A stretch of DNA of 64,000 nt, from the NCBI GenBank assembly GCA_028554795.2, contig CM068826.1, positions 102,178,346 through 102,242,345 on the forward strand. The letters are read 5' to 3'. The notes under the pieces were generated by a model, which saw nothing but the letters and a program-made list of their open reading frames with translations, had not been told where the DNA came from and searched no databases. Shown here in pieces: positions 13,794 to 26,100 of this stretch; position 1 is the stretch's first letter; each line of letters begins with the position of its first letter. The position numbers and the translations under genes are program-made. This DNA is from Sinohyriopsis cumingii. Its lineage: Eukaryota; Mollusca; Bivalvia; Unionida; Unionidae.

Positions 13794-14130
13794 TAAATGA
13801 TGACCTTTTTTCAGATAAAAAATTATAATATCCACTCGAATCAACATTTTATGATAATGTAAATGATTCGAATTTTGCAATGATCAAAGAATGGAAGTAA
13901 AACTTAGACCATTTGCGTTTGTAATGAGTTGATCCATTTTTGAATAATACGTTTATATCATTAGGAGAGGAATGTGGATTCAAATGTATATTCTGTCTAT
14001 CAATGCAAACCATATGGTCAGTGTAAAAGTTCTCGTTTTATGGAAGGTAATAATATCAACACAAAATGAGCACTTAAATGGCTCGTATCTTCTTGGTATA
14101 TTATGATGCCTCTAAGCTTCTCGCCTTCAG
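9390..14130. other. Non-coding stretch downstream of the RPTP
   Basis: About 4.7 kb of AT-rich DNA beyond the RPTP stop codon. Short ORFs, such as those near 9.8-10.0 kb and 12.2-12.5 kb, have no recognisable motif and biased AT-rich composition. A (CA)n microsatellite lies at 13,747-13,790. Part of the RPTP 3' UTR should lie just below 14,131. Confidence 0.5.
13747..13790. repeat. (CA)n microsatellite
   Basis: Uninterrupted CA dinucleotide run of about 22 units. Confidence 0.95.
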
Positions 14131-14211
14131 TTATATTTCTGAGAAATTTGAATACATTCCAAAATTGCTGAGATAGTCAAGAACAACTTCATGGCAGTAT
14201 TTGTATTGCTC
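14131..14211 (-). CDS. RPTP terminal exon with stop codon
   Basis: An 81-nt exon (acceptor CTATTTCAG, phase 0) encoding EQYKYCHEVVLDYLSNFGMY followed by SNFSEI and TAA. EQYxFCxxxxxxYL is the standard C-terminal helix of PTP D2 domains, so this ends the protein about 15 residues after the domain. It is too short for an ORF caller but the splice site and motif are clear. I did not assign a polyadenylation site. Confidence 0.88.
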   Translation of the reverse strand, partial: EQYKYCHEVVLDYLSNFGMYSNFSEI

Positions 14212-14552
14212 CTGAAATAGAAAGTTCACATAAAGTACATTTATAACTTACATATTCATCACTGGTTAGGTGCGTGACTTACTGCCATTTTGTTTTCTGC
14301 ATTAGCGTGTGTTCTAAGTTGGACAGATTAAGATAAAGGTTGTAAATCAACAGCTGTGACAATTGCATAGATCTGCTGTAATACATGTTATTCAAAACCA
14401 TTTCGATTTGTACTTATGACAAGAAGGTAAGATATCTAGATTTTCTCGATGCGATTCGCCCCAGTAATCCAAAAGGTAATTAAAATTATCTTTTGCAAGG
14501 TGAAGGTTATAAGTTGATCATTTTCAAATACATAATTTTATACTGCTCTTAC

Positions 14553-14688
14553 AAAGTTTGGAATGATCTGTTGCCTCCTTGTCCTCATTTTCTTCACCGT
14601 CTGATAAATAGCCACGTCCCTCTCAACGTTCAGTCTCTCCAGGACAGTGGTCAGCACGCAATACAAGCCGCTCCTCTCTGCTCCATCC
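14553..14688 (-). CDS. RPTP D2 exon: degenerate P-loop
   Basis: A 136-nt exon (phase 2 in, phase 0 out; acceptor TTCTATCAG, donor TTT|GTAAGA). Joined to the previous exon it gives HCMDGAERSG: the CX5R cysteine and arginine are kept, but SAGxG is replaced by MDGAE. It continues LYCVLTTVLERLNVERDVAI and RTRRQQIIPNF. This looks like a regulatory D2 rather than a robust enzyme. Confidence 0.9.
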
Positions 14689-15107
14689 CTGATAGAATGT
14701 GCGTGAAAAGGGCACTTGTATTTAGTGAGTTGCTCTGTTTAATCATTTTAAATATCTATTCAACCCTATCCTTTAACAGAATGTATCATATTATATTTAG
14801 GAGATGTTTTGGCCTTTGAAGCTTATATTCTATTCATAACGTTACTCATTAACAATCGTTTCATTTAGTTCTCTTTACAGCAGGGGGATTAGAAGTTTGT
14901 TACGAATTTTAACTAGTCATTCGGATTTAACAAGAGTTATTCCGTTATCTAAATAATGTACGTGATATGTGATTATAGTTTACTGTAAGAATCGTTAGTG
15001 CATTAATATCTTTAGAATACAATGACCAACAAGCACCCATTTATTACTTATTCAAAATCTTATTATAGACGACAGCATGTAAAAATAGTCTATCTTGGGA
15101 TTCTTAC

Positions 15108-15256
15108 ATGCAGTGGATGACAACAGTTTTTATATCGGACTGTCTCTGCCACTGTTCCACCCCGTCAATCAATTTCAGCATGGCGTCGGCCTGCAAGGGG
15201 ACCTTGTCAGATTCGGGCCAGAACTTGCACTGGAACTGTCGCACCTCACGAGGCTG
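15108..15256 (-). CDS. RPTP D2 exon: WPE loop
   Basis: A 149-nt exon (phase 0 in, phase 2 out; acceptor GATTTTCAG, donor GCAT|GTAAGA). It encodes QPREVRQFQCKFWPESDKVP, where WPE replaces the catalytic WPD, and ends DIKTVVIHC. Loss of the WPD aspartate is a known feature of low-activity D2 domains in two-domain RPTPs. Confidence 0.9.
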
Positions 15257-15578
15257 CTGAAAATCAAATTAAGATTGCTCACTTCAATGAGAACAGTTTT
15301 CAAGTATGTAAACTTCTGTGAGTTCATTTCTTTCCAATTTACTTTCCTTATGTTGCTGTGCCATAAGACACAACATAACACAAAATCAAACCAAGCATAA
15401 ACCTGAAGCAAACTGTCTTTAAAACATCTAACAAAAAAGATGAGAAATGAAATCTGTACGAAACGTCATCAATATGAAATTCTGGCAACTGCTTAGAACG
15501 CAAGCTTGGTGCTCTTTGTTAAGTGGCATATGTACAACTCGGTTGGTTCATATAGACATAAATATTTTTCGGAAGTAC

Positions 15579-15707
15579 CTCGCCGTCTTTAGTGAGCCGA
15601 ATTGTTCTCCATACATAAACTGTATTATCTGTGCTCTCATCGACATTTTCGATCTTGAAAACCATCTCCGTCATGGATTCTCCTTTGGAAGGCCAATATA
15701 CTCCAAT
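15579..15707 (-). CDS. RPTP D2 exon: YWPSKGE
   Basis: A 129-nt, 43-codon phase 0-0 exon (acceptor TTTAATAG, donor GAG|GTACTT). It encodes IGVYWPSKGESMTEMVFKIE and then VYVWRTIRLTKDGE, matching D2 domains between the QYWP motif and the WPD-loop strand. Confidence 0.87.
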
Positions 15708-16164
15708 CTATTAAACAAATAAAGTTCAAGTTTAAAATGTTCAACTCGTCCAGAAGCTTAACCCGAATTCATTGTAATATGAATGATTCTTTGAAGGTTA
15801 GTTCCAAGGCATTTTGAGAGATTTTGTTTTCATATGAATATGCAAATATATAAAACTGAAAAAAAATATGTCAAACTATATCTGAAATAATTGAAGAAAA
15901 TTTATTGCTGAAGTATTAGTCATTAATCATTTCATTTTACAAACAAGGATGACTGCGTATGTATTATATCATTCTCATTAAGTGGAGAGAAAATATATCA
16001 ACGGATTATCCAACTAACCATCAACGGATAAATACAATTGGCCAAATCAATTCTCGGGTCATATGATATTATCCGAACGTTTATAATGAATAATTGAGCG
16101 ACAAGCACTTCTTCGTTTTGAATATAATATAAATGCATTGGCATTTGACACCATGGGTACTCAC

Positions 16165-16302
16165 TCCGTCTTTATTCCTCGGAAGAACATTCAACATTAC
16201 AATAGTTCTAACTCCGAAGTCGTACACCAGTCTCCAGAAGTCTATCACTGTGTCTTCTGTCGGCATCTGCGTTATGATTAATCCATCTTTCTGTCTATGG
16301 CT
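16165..16302 (-). CDS. RPTP D2 exon: ITQMP...DFWRLV
   Basis: A 138-nt, 46-codon phase 0-0 exon (acceptor CTTCTAG, donor GGA|GTGAGT). It encodes DGLIITQMPTEDTVIDFWRL and RTIVMLNVLPRNKDG, the D2 equivalent of the QGP/DFWRM/IVMLT block. Confidence 0.88.
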
Positions 16303-16884
16303 CTAGAAGTAATAATGATTAATTTGTATATCTTTGAATATAAATCTAACGTCAAAATTGTAAATGACATCTCCATCAAATTAATGGCCAAACAATCACC
16401 AGATCAGAGATCGTAAACATTTGAGCATCAGATTTGCCAAGTTATTGCCGTTGTTTCGTTATTTTAATTGCTTTGGAGAAAAAACGTTTACCCAAACCCA
16501 TACTCTTGTATGTTGCATGACCTCATGGTCAGATATTTCTAATTGTTTGAGTCGGGATCTAACTGTAATAATACGATCAAGAAAACAGGCTAAATGACAC
16601 AGGATATTGTGACATCATATTTTGTCCTTCCGTAATATATTTCCTGGAGTTGCAAACTTTGACTTCGTGATATGTAGTTTCGACCGCTACAATAAACGTT
16701 ATATTTAGATGGCACCTTGCTAGAAACTCATGACACTGGCATGGTATATTTCACTAGAGTTTAATCAATGGAAGAAAGATACAGTTTAATTTCTTAGCAA
16801 AATTTCATCATGGGAAACTAAGTGAGTATTTGCATATTGTATCTAATTACAATGGAAAATGGTGCAACTAATATTCACACTTAC

Positions 16885-16955
16885 TGGAAGTTTCACGGCA
16901 TTAATGTAATCAGTCCTTCCTTCTACCAATGACAAGCAAGGCCTGTATTCATCAG
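16885..16955 (-). CDS. RPTP D2 exon: DYINAVKLP
   Basis: A 71-nt exon (phase 1 in, phase 0 out; acceptor CCGTTTCAG, donor CCA|GTAAGT). It encodes DEYRPCLSLVEGRTDYINAV, the D2 counterpart of the D1 YINASF region. Confidence 0.85.
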
Positions 16956-17194
16956 CTGAAACGGAAACTGGAAATTATTTGGAGCAATCCACATTTTATC
17001 CATTGGGTATCAATTTTCTGAGTGCAAAGCCATGTCATCAGTATGCTTTTCGTACTTCTAAATGAAGATGATTGCAATTTTGATGAGATGAAAAACGATT
17101 GAAGATTGTACTGCCATGTACACATTTTACACTACATAGCCGAGTTCGAGAACTTGTTTTAAGTGGAAGGTTTTTAGTATCATAACGTAATTAC

Positions 17195-17366
17195 CTGGAA
17201 GAATGTTGCTGTATCGGTTTTTGTGTTTGTTCATTTCAAGCTTGGAAGTACGCTGAGGATTATTGGTGATGGTCTCCTTCTTCGACTCACTCTCTTCCTC
17301 TTCGTCATCTGTGTCATAGTCCCCTGGTGGACGATATACAGCTTTGTTGCTCTCGTTTTGAAGTTT
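17195..17366 (-). CDS. RPTP D1-D2 linker and D2 start
   Basis: A 172-nt exon (phase 0 in, phase 1 out; acceptor TTCTGCAG, donor CCAG|GTAATT). It encodes KLQNESNKAVYRPP, a strongly acidic insert (DYDTDDEEEESESKKE), then KHKNRYSNILPG, the D2 entry motif. The acidic insert is longer than in typical D1-D2 linkers and includes possible casein kinase 2 sites (inference). Confidence 0.87.
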
Positions 17367-19281
17367 CTGCAGAATATTAACAATAATATATAACACTGAA
17401 ATAAAACGCATATGAGTAAATACGTGCATCTAATATTACACTGTTCGATTTATATTTTTTTTTTAATTTCGTTTATACATGTATTCTATTATACCTGCTT
17501 AGATTCAAACCGTACGCTTATTCTTTCTTACAAAAAAAAAAACCACAACAACGAATGTCAATGAACAGCCATTTGCACATATGTCTTGAAATATCGGACA
17601 TGCATATATTAAAGTCATAGTTCTGTGAAGATGACATAAACATATTTATAGAGCCCAGAAAAACGACTGATAGTCTTCATTTTTTCCCAGAAGAACCACA
17701 CCGAGCCTCCTATGTCTTTAAATTGATCTATTATTATTTAAATATTTCTATGTATATGTTTGAAGCTATATATATGGGGGGTGTGGGATTTTGTTTTGTG
17801 AGTGTGGTTGTGGGTAATTGTTTGCATCTCTGTTTCATAGGCAATATAGTAGATTTCACGCTTGAAGATCGAATAAACGTCTTCCGACTGTTTGTCGCAA
17901 AACAAGTTACGCGTGACGTCGTATGAATAACAAATAAAAGTGCAGGCATGCAAGTATCGCTACGTCATATGATACACCTATAACATTGATACAATCGCTG
18001 TAAATTACTCTTCCCATATTTTAAGCACTTTTTCTGACGTAAACTGGTGATCCATTGCAGCCGTCGTGATAATTCACACAATATAATTATATTAAGCAAT
18101 TTAACGAGTAACACTATGAGAAATAATGATGAATATGTTCAAGTGAATTGATCTTATGCATACAATAACGACTATTAAAAATAATAACATCAATGTGAGT
18201 GAAATATAGAACGTCTCCATATAATATCAAAACCATTGGAAAGAAACGTATTGCAAGAACGTGTGGAGTCGCATACACCTCGATGTTGCCAATCAGGCTA
18301 GTCTTTAATAGAAATAGGGTTATGACTAGTTGCTGAAGATGCGGCTTAGCTTCTTGAACTGTGACAGTCGCAGAAATCATCACATTACGATGGCAGGAAC
18401 TAACGACAGGAAAAATTTCAGTATAGAAGGATTCCACTGCAAGTTTGATGTTATTCATTTCATTAGATTTATGTGGTAAAGTTTGAAAATTGCAGTGATG
18501 TCAGTCGCAAACTTCATAAGTTCCCTTGTTTTTTTTAAAATCGATCACTTCTTACATACATTATAGGACTGCAGAGTATATTCAAGATTTACTTAACTCC
18601 GAAACTGAAGAGCTTTACAATGTGCAAAACTTACGCACCTCATAAACTTATGATTTGATTATTGGAAATGCTACGATGAGAATGGGCAATTTTTGTTTCA
18701 CAGAAACGCGACATACATTTTTACAAAGAATATAAGTTAGATCAAGTTAAAATCAGTACAGATACTTAACACACCTTGGCCAACGTAACAATCAAGGTCT
18801 ATAACAATTTTGTTGGCTCTCAACACACATATGCGTCAGTAGACATGTCAGTTCGATTCACAATCCATAAACCATGGTAGTTTCCATAGTCTGTGTACAC
18901 TACCTTATGTAAAATATCAGTTGAATGTTGAAACATAGCAATCCTTTCTTCCGACATTACCCACAACGTCTTGTATTCGCACTGACAAAATATTACACAA
19001 CGCTCCTTATAACAATCGTATCAAGTAACGCGTGCCTCCCCTTGGGTACAGCTGATACCCCAATGTAAATTTTCCAATCCAATTCACTAACTCTAAGGCC
19101 CATATCGCACTCAATAAAGTGTCTTGCGTTGATAATAATTTAATAAAATAAGTAATATATGCATATCTGATCTACTTCAACTTTAGAACAGAAGACTATG
19201 TTCTTTACATTGTATTATCCTTAAGTTAGAAATGAAACTGGAACCAAATGTAACATCTCCCAACCCCCACTTCTAATCCAC

Positions 19282-19431
19282 CTCGAATTCAAGAAGTAGT
19301 CCATTTTTTCTTTGCTTCCTGTCGATCTCCAGTAGCTCTGTGTACACAGACGAGAATTTTTCGGCTGAGACAGCAGATCCTGATACCATCAGAGCTTCCA
19401 CAAGGGCTTCGTGCAGGAATCGATACTGAGC
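19282..19431 (-). CDS. RPTP D1 final exon (Q loop) and D1-D2 linker start
   Basis: A 150-nt, 50-codon phase 0-0 exon (acceptor TTTTCCAG, donor GAG|GTGGAT). It encodes AQYRFLHEALVEAL, completing QTEAQY of the Q loop, then LLEIDRKQRKNGLLLEFE. The donor is weaker than most in this gene. Without splicing the frame stops two codons later, so the GT choice is well supported by the EFE-KLQ junction typical of D1-D2 linkers. Confidence 0.88.
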
Positions 19432-19532
19432 CTGGAAAATGTATATTAAGAGGCGACTATTATTCATTTGAACGGTATTAATTGAAAAGGAGAAGCACAG
19501 TCTGGATGAGGCACAAACATGATCTATAATGC

Positions 19533-19534
<2 letters not shown>

Positions 19535-19615
<81 letters not shown>
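19535..19615. repeat. (TA)n microsatellite
   Basis: Uninterrupted TA run of about 40 units in the intron just upstream (gene sense) of the D1 Q-loop exon. Confidence 0.95.
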
Positions 19616-19617
<2 letters not shown>

Positions 19618-19671
19618 ATTGACACATATTCTTTGCATTGGAAAATGTAAATTTTACTTTGAAAAATATGT

Positions 19672-19757
19672 TCTTTGTCCTATAATACCGCAAGAATATA
19701 TTTCACATAGAATGTATGGTTGTCTCAATTATCTTTGTCCTATAATACCGCAAGAAT
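19672..19757. repeat. 60-bp-period direct repeat
   Basis: CTTTGTCCTATAATACCGCA followed by AGAATA occurs at about 19,673 and again at about 19,733 as an identical 26-bp block. Confidence 0.8.
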
Positions 19758-20251
19758 AACGGAACTAAAAATGGTGTTCTACGTTTTTTTTTTTTTTACC
19801 ATTCTTTCTTTCTCTCTCCACTGTAATGTTAAGTCTATCTGTCCATCTCTCAAAACACTCCAGACTAAAGTACTGCCCGTTCTACTGTCACCCAAGGCAG
19901 TAACACTTGTATGCGTGTGCGTGCCTGTGTTAGCTTTCGCTTACACACATATCGTTTGTACGAACATTTAATAACAAAGAAATAGCAACCATTGACGTAA
20001 ACCATTTAATGTAACCGTGTAGGTGTATGTCATCGTTCTAAATTTTCCTACAATTCACTTATGGGTCTACTAGATTGTATAAAATAATCTTCATGAGGTA
20101 TCAAACAAATTTATTTCTTCACTGGTCGTGTTGGTTCTGTCATCCTACTGGATTTACCACCGTAGTTCTCTCAATTTTGTGATGCACTAAGGGCGGAGAA
20201 AAAAATACAGCACCATAACGCTCCTTGTTCTATCCACAGTCTAAAATGAGA

Positions 20252-20459
20252 GAACATTGTTACATTTTATTTTTTCTCTGAACCCATGTTTTGGCTTTAG
20301 AATTCAGAGTTAACCATGGTCAGGGTTATACAGTGCAGTGCCACTCGCGTCATTCTTGAACATTGTTACATTTTTTTCCGAACATGCGTTTTGGTTTTAG
20401 ATTCAGAGTTAACCATAGGCAGGGTTATACAGTGCAATGTCACTCGCGTCATTCTTGAA
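20252..20459. repeat. 106-bp tandem duplication
   Basis: Two adjacent copies (20,252-20,357 and 20,358-20,459), each starting GAACATTGTTACATTTT and ending ACTCGCGTCATTCTT. They differ by a few substitutions and a short indel. RPTP intron. Confidence 0.85.
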
Positions 20460-20765
20460 AAAGCATTGTGCTTGTTTCTTTTCTTGAGAAACGGTAGATC
20501 TAATGTTAGAATTTTTCCGTGACACATTGCAGTGCCAAAATAAAGAGAAAGCTACGATGCCTGATTTGTACAAGTTAGTGAACTCAAAATTTTATTTCAT
20601 CCAACGATTTACTGATTTACAATTTGTAAGGATGTAAGTGTTTTAAAAAAAATGACATGACAAACGGAACAGTTCACAGAAATAGGGTGACTATTGATCA
20701 CAATTTTGGAGAGGTATCTTCAAACAGGCACAGATACCCTTAAGATTTCAATCAAAACTACAATG

Positions 20766-20768
<3 letters not shown>

Positions 20769-20797
<29 letters not shown>
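20769..20797. repeat. (GA)n microsatellite
   Basis: Uninterrupted GA run of about 14 units in the RPTP intron. Confidence 0.95.
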
Positions 20798-20799
<2 letters not shown>

Positions 20800-21200
20800 T
20801 ATTTCCTACTTTAAAAATATCACGACACGTACGTTTGTTTTTATGGTATATTTTCCTTACGTAAAATAAGATAAGAATTCTTTATTTCAGACTACATAGT
20901 CCATGCATCTAAATTAAAATATAAAGTAAAATCATTGAAAAGATAAAAGAACATATAAAACATAACATAATCACATCCATAAAAAATACACCATTAAAAA
21001 ATATCACAAGAGTGAACTGAAGAGCATGTGACTAAAACGTGACCACAGAATAGTAGATCCAAACAAGTCGTCATGTATTTCGTAATATGACTAACATAAT
21101 TTAAATGAGTCGCCCATGGCGTGATCGTTTGTGTGTTAGTTTTATTGTTTGTGAAGTGACTAGTGGTCAGGTACAGGAAAACGCGTCTGATCATCTCGCG

Positions 21201-21455
21201 GTGCGAATAACAACTGAAACCGATTTGAAGCTAAGGCGGTGGAAAATATCGGTTAGCCAATGAAGTCACTTACAATGTGTAACACATTGTTTGGTTGTAA
21301 ATTCAGGGCAAGTAGTGTAGCGGCCAGCCGCAGGATAAAAAAAAATTCCGATCTTGTCCCTGTGCGAAAAGGTACTGAAGTCAATTTGAAGCGAACGCGG
21401 TCAGAAAATAAGTCTAGGCAATGAAATCGTTTATGATGAGTGATGCATTGTTTTT
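21201..21455. repeat. 161-bp-period diverged tandem duplication
   Basis: GTGCGAAxAxxxACTGAAxxC, then ATTTGAAGC, GCGGT, AGGCAATGAA-like and ATTGTTT segments occur in the same order from 21,201 and from 21,362. Clearly diverged, so older than the 106-bp duplication upstream. Confidence 0.6.
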
Positions 21456-22785
21456 TTCTAAGGTAGTGTGCCAAAATAATGCCAACGCAAGAGCGTTGTT
21501 ACCATTTCAGTGCAGACAGATTGGAGTGTAAACTTACAGTCCCTTTGTTGCGTATTGTACCATTTCTTCTTGCCACATGAAATATTAAACGACCAGAGTA
21601 CTGGTTCGCGTTTTGAAACTGACAAACATTTTTAATCTTCTTCAAACATTTTGACAATCACACTCACATCAATAGAGACAGAAGTGTTACAGTACCGGGT
21701 GTCAGTTTTTATTGGGTTTTTTTTCCCCCTTCAAACTAGTGAATTTGGGGTTTGTATGAAGTAAATAAATTAAAGTACAGTGAACCTCAAGGATGATAAC
21801 CCAAGCTGTATGTCCATTGATGCATGTATTTACATCGGAAGAAATATGATCTAAAAACACAAAGATATAAGACAAGAATGATTAGAACGAACACAAAGAC
21901 AGCAAACTGTAGTAACAAAGATGTTTTCCTTCACGTCCGCGTAACTTAAAGTTTCAATCCCTTTGCAAGACAAACTCGGTACCTTTTGTAGAGCTTGAAA
22001 TAAAAAAACTGAACAAACTTAAGCAATTTGTCACAGATATTTTCTTTCACAGCAACAGACTAAACAACATAAATACCGTTACAACAATAAATAATCTTGC
22101 ATCTTCTATAAAAAATAAAGAAATACGTCAAAATATAGAATTAAAGATTAACGATGATTAACCAACAAAACCGAATTTAACAAAGGCAATGACATGTGTA
22201 GAAATGCCTCTCACTCTGAGAAGGTATTTGGATGTAATCTGCCATGCACCAACAATTTGAAAAAAATGTATAAACAGAGAGAAACCTTAATTCAAAATTT
22301 AATTTTATTCCAAATTGTTTGTGTCTTTAGGGAACATACCTAAGCACTAATAAAGGGTGGAACAGGGAAGATACACATAAAAGCTTTGATATTTCTGAAA
22401 AAATGAGGTGATATTCCTACAGTTCTTAACCAGCTCTATATGCTGGGACGGGTCTGTGGAATATCCACAAATAAAGAAGTACAGATTTCTGGTCACGTTG
22501 CAAGTGTGTGTGTGTGTTTTGGAAAATGGTAAAAATTGGATACACAATTTTCTCGTGACACTTATAAAGTGAAGAGTCCGTACAACTGTCAGAAGCCGAA
22601 CATAGGGGCTTGACAGTTGTTGTTTGGACACCTCCGCTCAACTTCACAACTTACTTGCTCTGTCTCATATTTTGATCTTAAGGAAAGATCACCTTTGTGC
22701 AGCAACAGTGGTAACAGCAGGAGGAGACGCCGTCACTGCTGTCGAAAATGGGTAGTTCTTTTAAAAATGAGCTTAGTATATTCTT

Positions 22786-23034
22786 TTAAAATATCAGATG
22801 AATAAAAACGTGTGTTAAAACAGGGTTGGTAGAATCGTAGTCAGCGACAAAGTAGAAGTGACTGAGAGAAGGAGACATCGTTGTCGAGGGCGTAGTTTTC
22901 TGGAGTACGTACTTGTCCCAGCGACACAGTGCCACCGTCTCTAGCTCTCTTGAAGACACCAACTGTCTGGGTATTTTTCTTGCAACTTTTTTCTTTCGTG
23001 GTAGGGTTTGAATCGAAGGGTCGTCAAGATGCAT
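22786..23034 (-). CDS. Hypothetical ORF divergent from PolB (82 aa from first ATG)
   Basis: Open frame reading away from the PolB gene, with ATG at 23,034. The product is basic in the middle (LPRKKKVARKIPRQL) and hydrophobic at its C-terminus (THVFIHLIF). I do not recognise it. Its only support is its position, divergent from PolB across a short intergenic region that holds a TATATA at about 23,132-23,138, as expected for a gene of the same element. It may also be chance. Confidence 0.25.
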   Translation of the reverse strand: MHLDDPSIQTLPRKKKVARKIPRQLVSSRELETVALCRWDKYVLQKTTPSTTMSPSLSHFYFVADYDSTNPVLTHVFIHLIF

Positions 23035-23190
23035 GAGGTGTTTAAGACGCACCGCTGTCGTTGGGTTCCTATATGCTTGGCTTTCACTTGCCCTTGTGAA
23101 ATATACCAAGTCATTGTGACAACAAGAGGTAGAGAGGGTATATATGGAGAGAATGAACTTGGTTAAATCATTTCTGAATCAGCAATCGAG

Positions 23191-26100
23191 ATGAAACGAT
23201 CGCACGATTTCGGTGAGAGAGAAGAAGAACGTAAGAGGCAGCGAAGTGACGTATCGCCTCTCACACGAAATGAAGTGTTCGCTCAAATAGAAGACATGAG
23301 CGAACCTGAACCAATACCTTCTACGTCTGCGACCAGACATAGAGAGCCTACTCCAAACCAAAGTGCACCAGTATCACCCGCAAAGTATTACTACATTCGA
23401 GAGACGGAAGAGCGCCCCTCTAGAAAATTTAGAACCACGGCTTACAAATACACGGTGAAGTTTAAAGATTTCAAGTCCGACGTACCGTTGGAGAAAGCAG
23501 AAGGGTTCATCACCGAGGTGTGGGATTCTTTGCTCACCACACTAAAGAGACAATGTCAACCCAAAGAATACGATCGCTTGAGACTTTCCATAGAACACGA
23601 CGATTTGAAATCCCCTGTTTGGATCGAGTTTAGCAGCCCTGCAGAATTGACCCCTTCCAAAGTCATGGACAAGATTCAACACGTGCAACAATCCAATGAC
23701 CAGTTTGACATCACCGATGGAAAAGCCACACTGTCCATGACCCACGTCTCTCCTCCTCAAGGGACTGGACGCAAAAAGGTCTTATTGGTGGACGACCTTC
23801 GCAACACCAAAACAAGTCTCGTCCGAATTAACAATCCTCAAGACCAGATGTGTTTAGCCCGTGCCATCGTGGTGGGACGAACCTATGCGAACAAGAACGA
23901 CACGGTAGAATGGAAAAGAACCTGGAAAACTATTCAACAATCCGACCGAGCCAAACAACGAAATGAAGCAGAACTCCTGTTACAACAAGCCGGACTGTCC
24001 AAAGACACACCCTGTGGCATTCCTGAGATGCAAAAATTGCAAGATGCCCTAGCTCCACGATACACCTTGAAAGTGCACCCTCAAGAAGTGCGCGGACCTC
24101 TGTTGTTTCGAGGGAAAGACTTTAAGGACGGAAAATACATTCATGTCTATTATCACGATGAACATTTCGATACCATTACCGCCATCACCGGATTCCTGGG
24201 ATACAGATATTACTGTGAGAAATGTGGCTATGGTTATAACAATCGAGAGCAACACAAGCATTGTGGGTCGAAATGCTCAGCTTGTTTGGCCTCTCCACCC
24301 TGTCTGAACGAAGGGCAAGAACGAGTGCATTGTCCAGCTTGTCTGCGCACGTTTGTCAGCCCTGCCTGTTACCAACAACATCTGAAGACGCAAGGTTCAC
24401 AGCAGAAATGTACTTGTCAACTCCTGAGATTGTGCCCTACGTGTGGACAAGGCATATGTACCAACAGTGCCAAGGCACACGTATGTCGAGAAAAGAAAAA
24501 ATGTCACATTTGTCACCGAATCGTGGACTTGGAACACCAATGCTACATGCAAAAATACCAACCCCAACAAGAGAAAGAGGATGGTCACAAGAAGAAGAAG
24601 AAAGGCAATTTCGTCTTTTTCGATTTCGAATGCATGCAAGAGACCGGTATTCACATTCCTAATTTCTGCGTGGCTCATCGAGCGTGCGAGAAGTACATTC
24701 AAGAACCTATCTTCAGTTATTGCCCTCAATGCAGCAAGATTCCTGGAGGACGTGAAAAAAATCTTTCGGGGACCGAACACGCTAGCCGATTTCGCCCGAT
24801 GGGTCTTAGACCCCATCGACAAGACATGGAGCCAAGAGGACATCGAACGTTACCGAGATTGTCATCGTCATGCCACGGTGATGGCTCACAATTTCTCCGG
24901 ATACGATGGACAGTTTCTTCTCAGATACTATACAGAACATGGCACGGAACGTCCTAAAGTCACTTTGAACGGAGCCAAAATCATTTTCATGCAAGTTGGA
25001 CAAGTACAGTTTAAAGATTCGATGAGCTATTTGGCCATGCCTTTGAGTCGAATGCCTAAAACGTTTGGAATGACAGAAATGGCTAAAGGGTACTTTCCAC
25101 ACTTTTTCAATACGTAAGCCAATCAACACGCCGTTCTACCCCATTTGCCTGAGGCTCACTATTACGACCCTGACAACATGCGTACCGAACAACGAGAAGC
25201 TTTCTACGCTTGGTACCAGGCTCACGCCTCAGACCCTTTTGACTTTCAGGAAGAAATGCTAAAGTATTGTCGTTCCGACGTGGACGTTTTACGGCGTTGC
25301 TGTGGAAAATTTCGAGAACTGTTCATGGAACACGGAGGGGTCGATCCTTTGAAAGAAGCTTGCACCATTGCCAAAGCGTGTTCCTCAGTGTACCGGCAAC
25401 GATTCATGCCTGAAAACACCGTGGCTGTCACCAGTCCTCAAACGACCAACTATGTCAAACGTCAATACTCGGTCAAAGCCCTACGCTGGTTACATTACTT
25501 GTGTGACAAGGAAGACAAATGGATTCAGCATGCCCGCAACGGAGGAGGCGAAAAGACCATCGGAACGCATTCGGTCGATGGATGGGACTTAGAAAACCCC
25601 AAGATCGTGTACGAGATTAACGGTTGCTTATTTCACGGATGTCCCGTCTGTTACCCTGACCGTGGCACTAAAAATCAGTTTTTACAACGAACCATGGAAG
25701 ACTTGTACCAGGACACTAGTCAGCGACGCCTAAAGTTAGAACAGCAAAGATACCAAGTGGTGGAAATGTGGGAACACGAATACGATCACCGTTTGAAAAC
25801 CGATCCCGAATTTAAACGTGTCGTGGAAAGTTACCAGTGGGTGGACCCCCTGAACCCGAGGGATAGTTTGTACGGAGGAAGGACCAATGCCACCTGTTTG
25901 CTGTACCAAGCCGACGAAGAGAAAGGAGAAGAAATCAAATACTTGGACGTGTGTTCGCTGTATCCCTACGTGTGCAAATATTGTCACTTTCCTGCAGGAC
26001 ACCCACAATTGCTAACGGAACACATCGACCTGAAAAACATTAGACAATACGAAGGCTTGATCAAGTGCAAAGTTTTGCCTCCCACGGACATGTGATGTGA

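Noticed and set aside
24443-25117. Programmed frameshift at the A7 run in PolB
   Set aside because: The downstream frame is +1, not the -1 expected for an A-rich slippery heptamer, and the gene has further frameshifts and a nonsense codon, so a simple indel is more likely.
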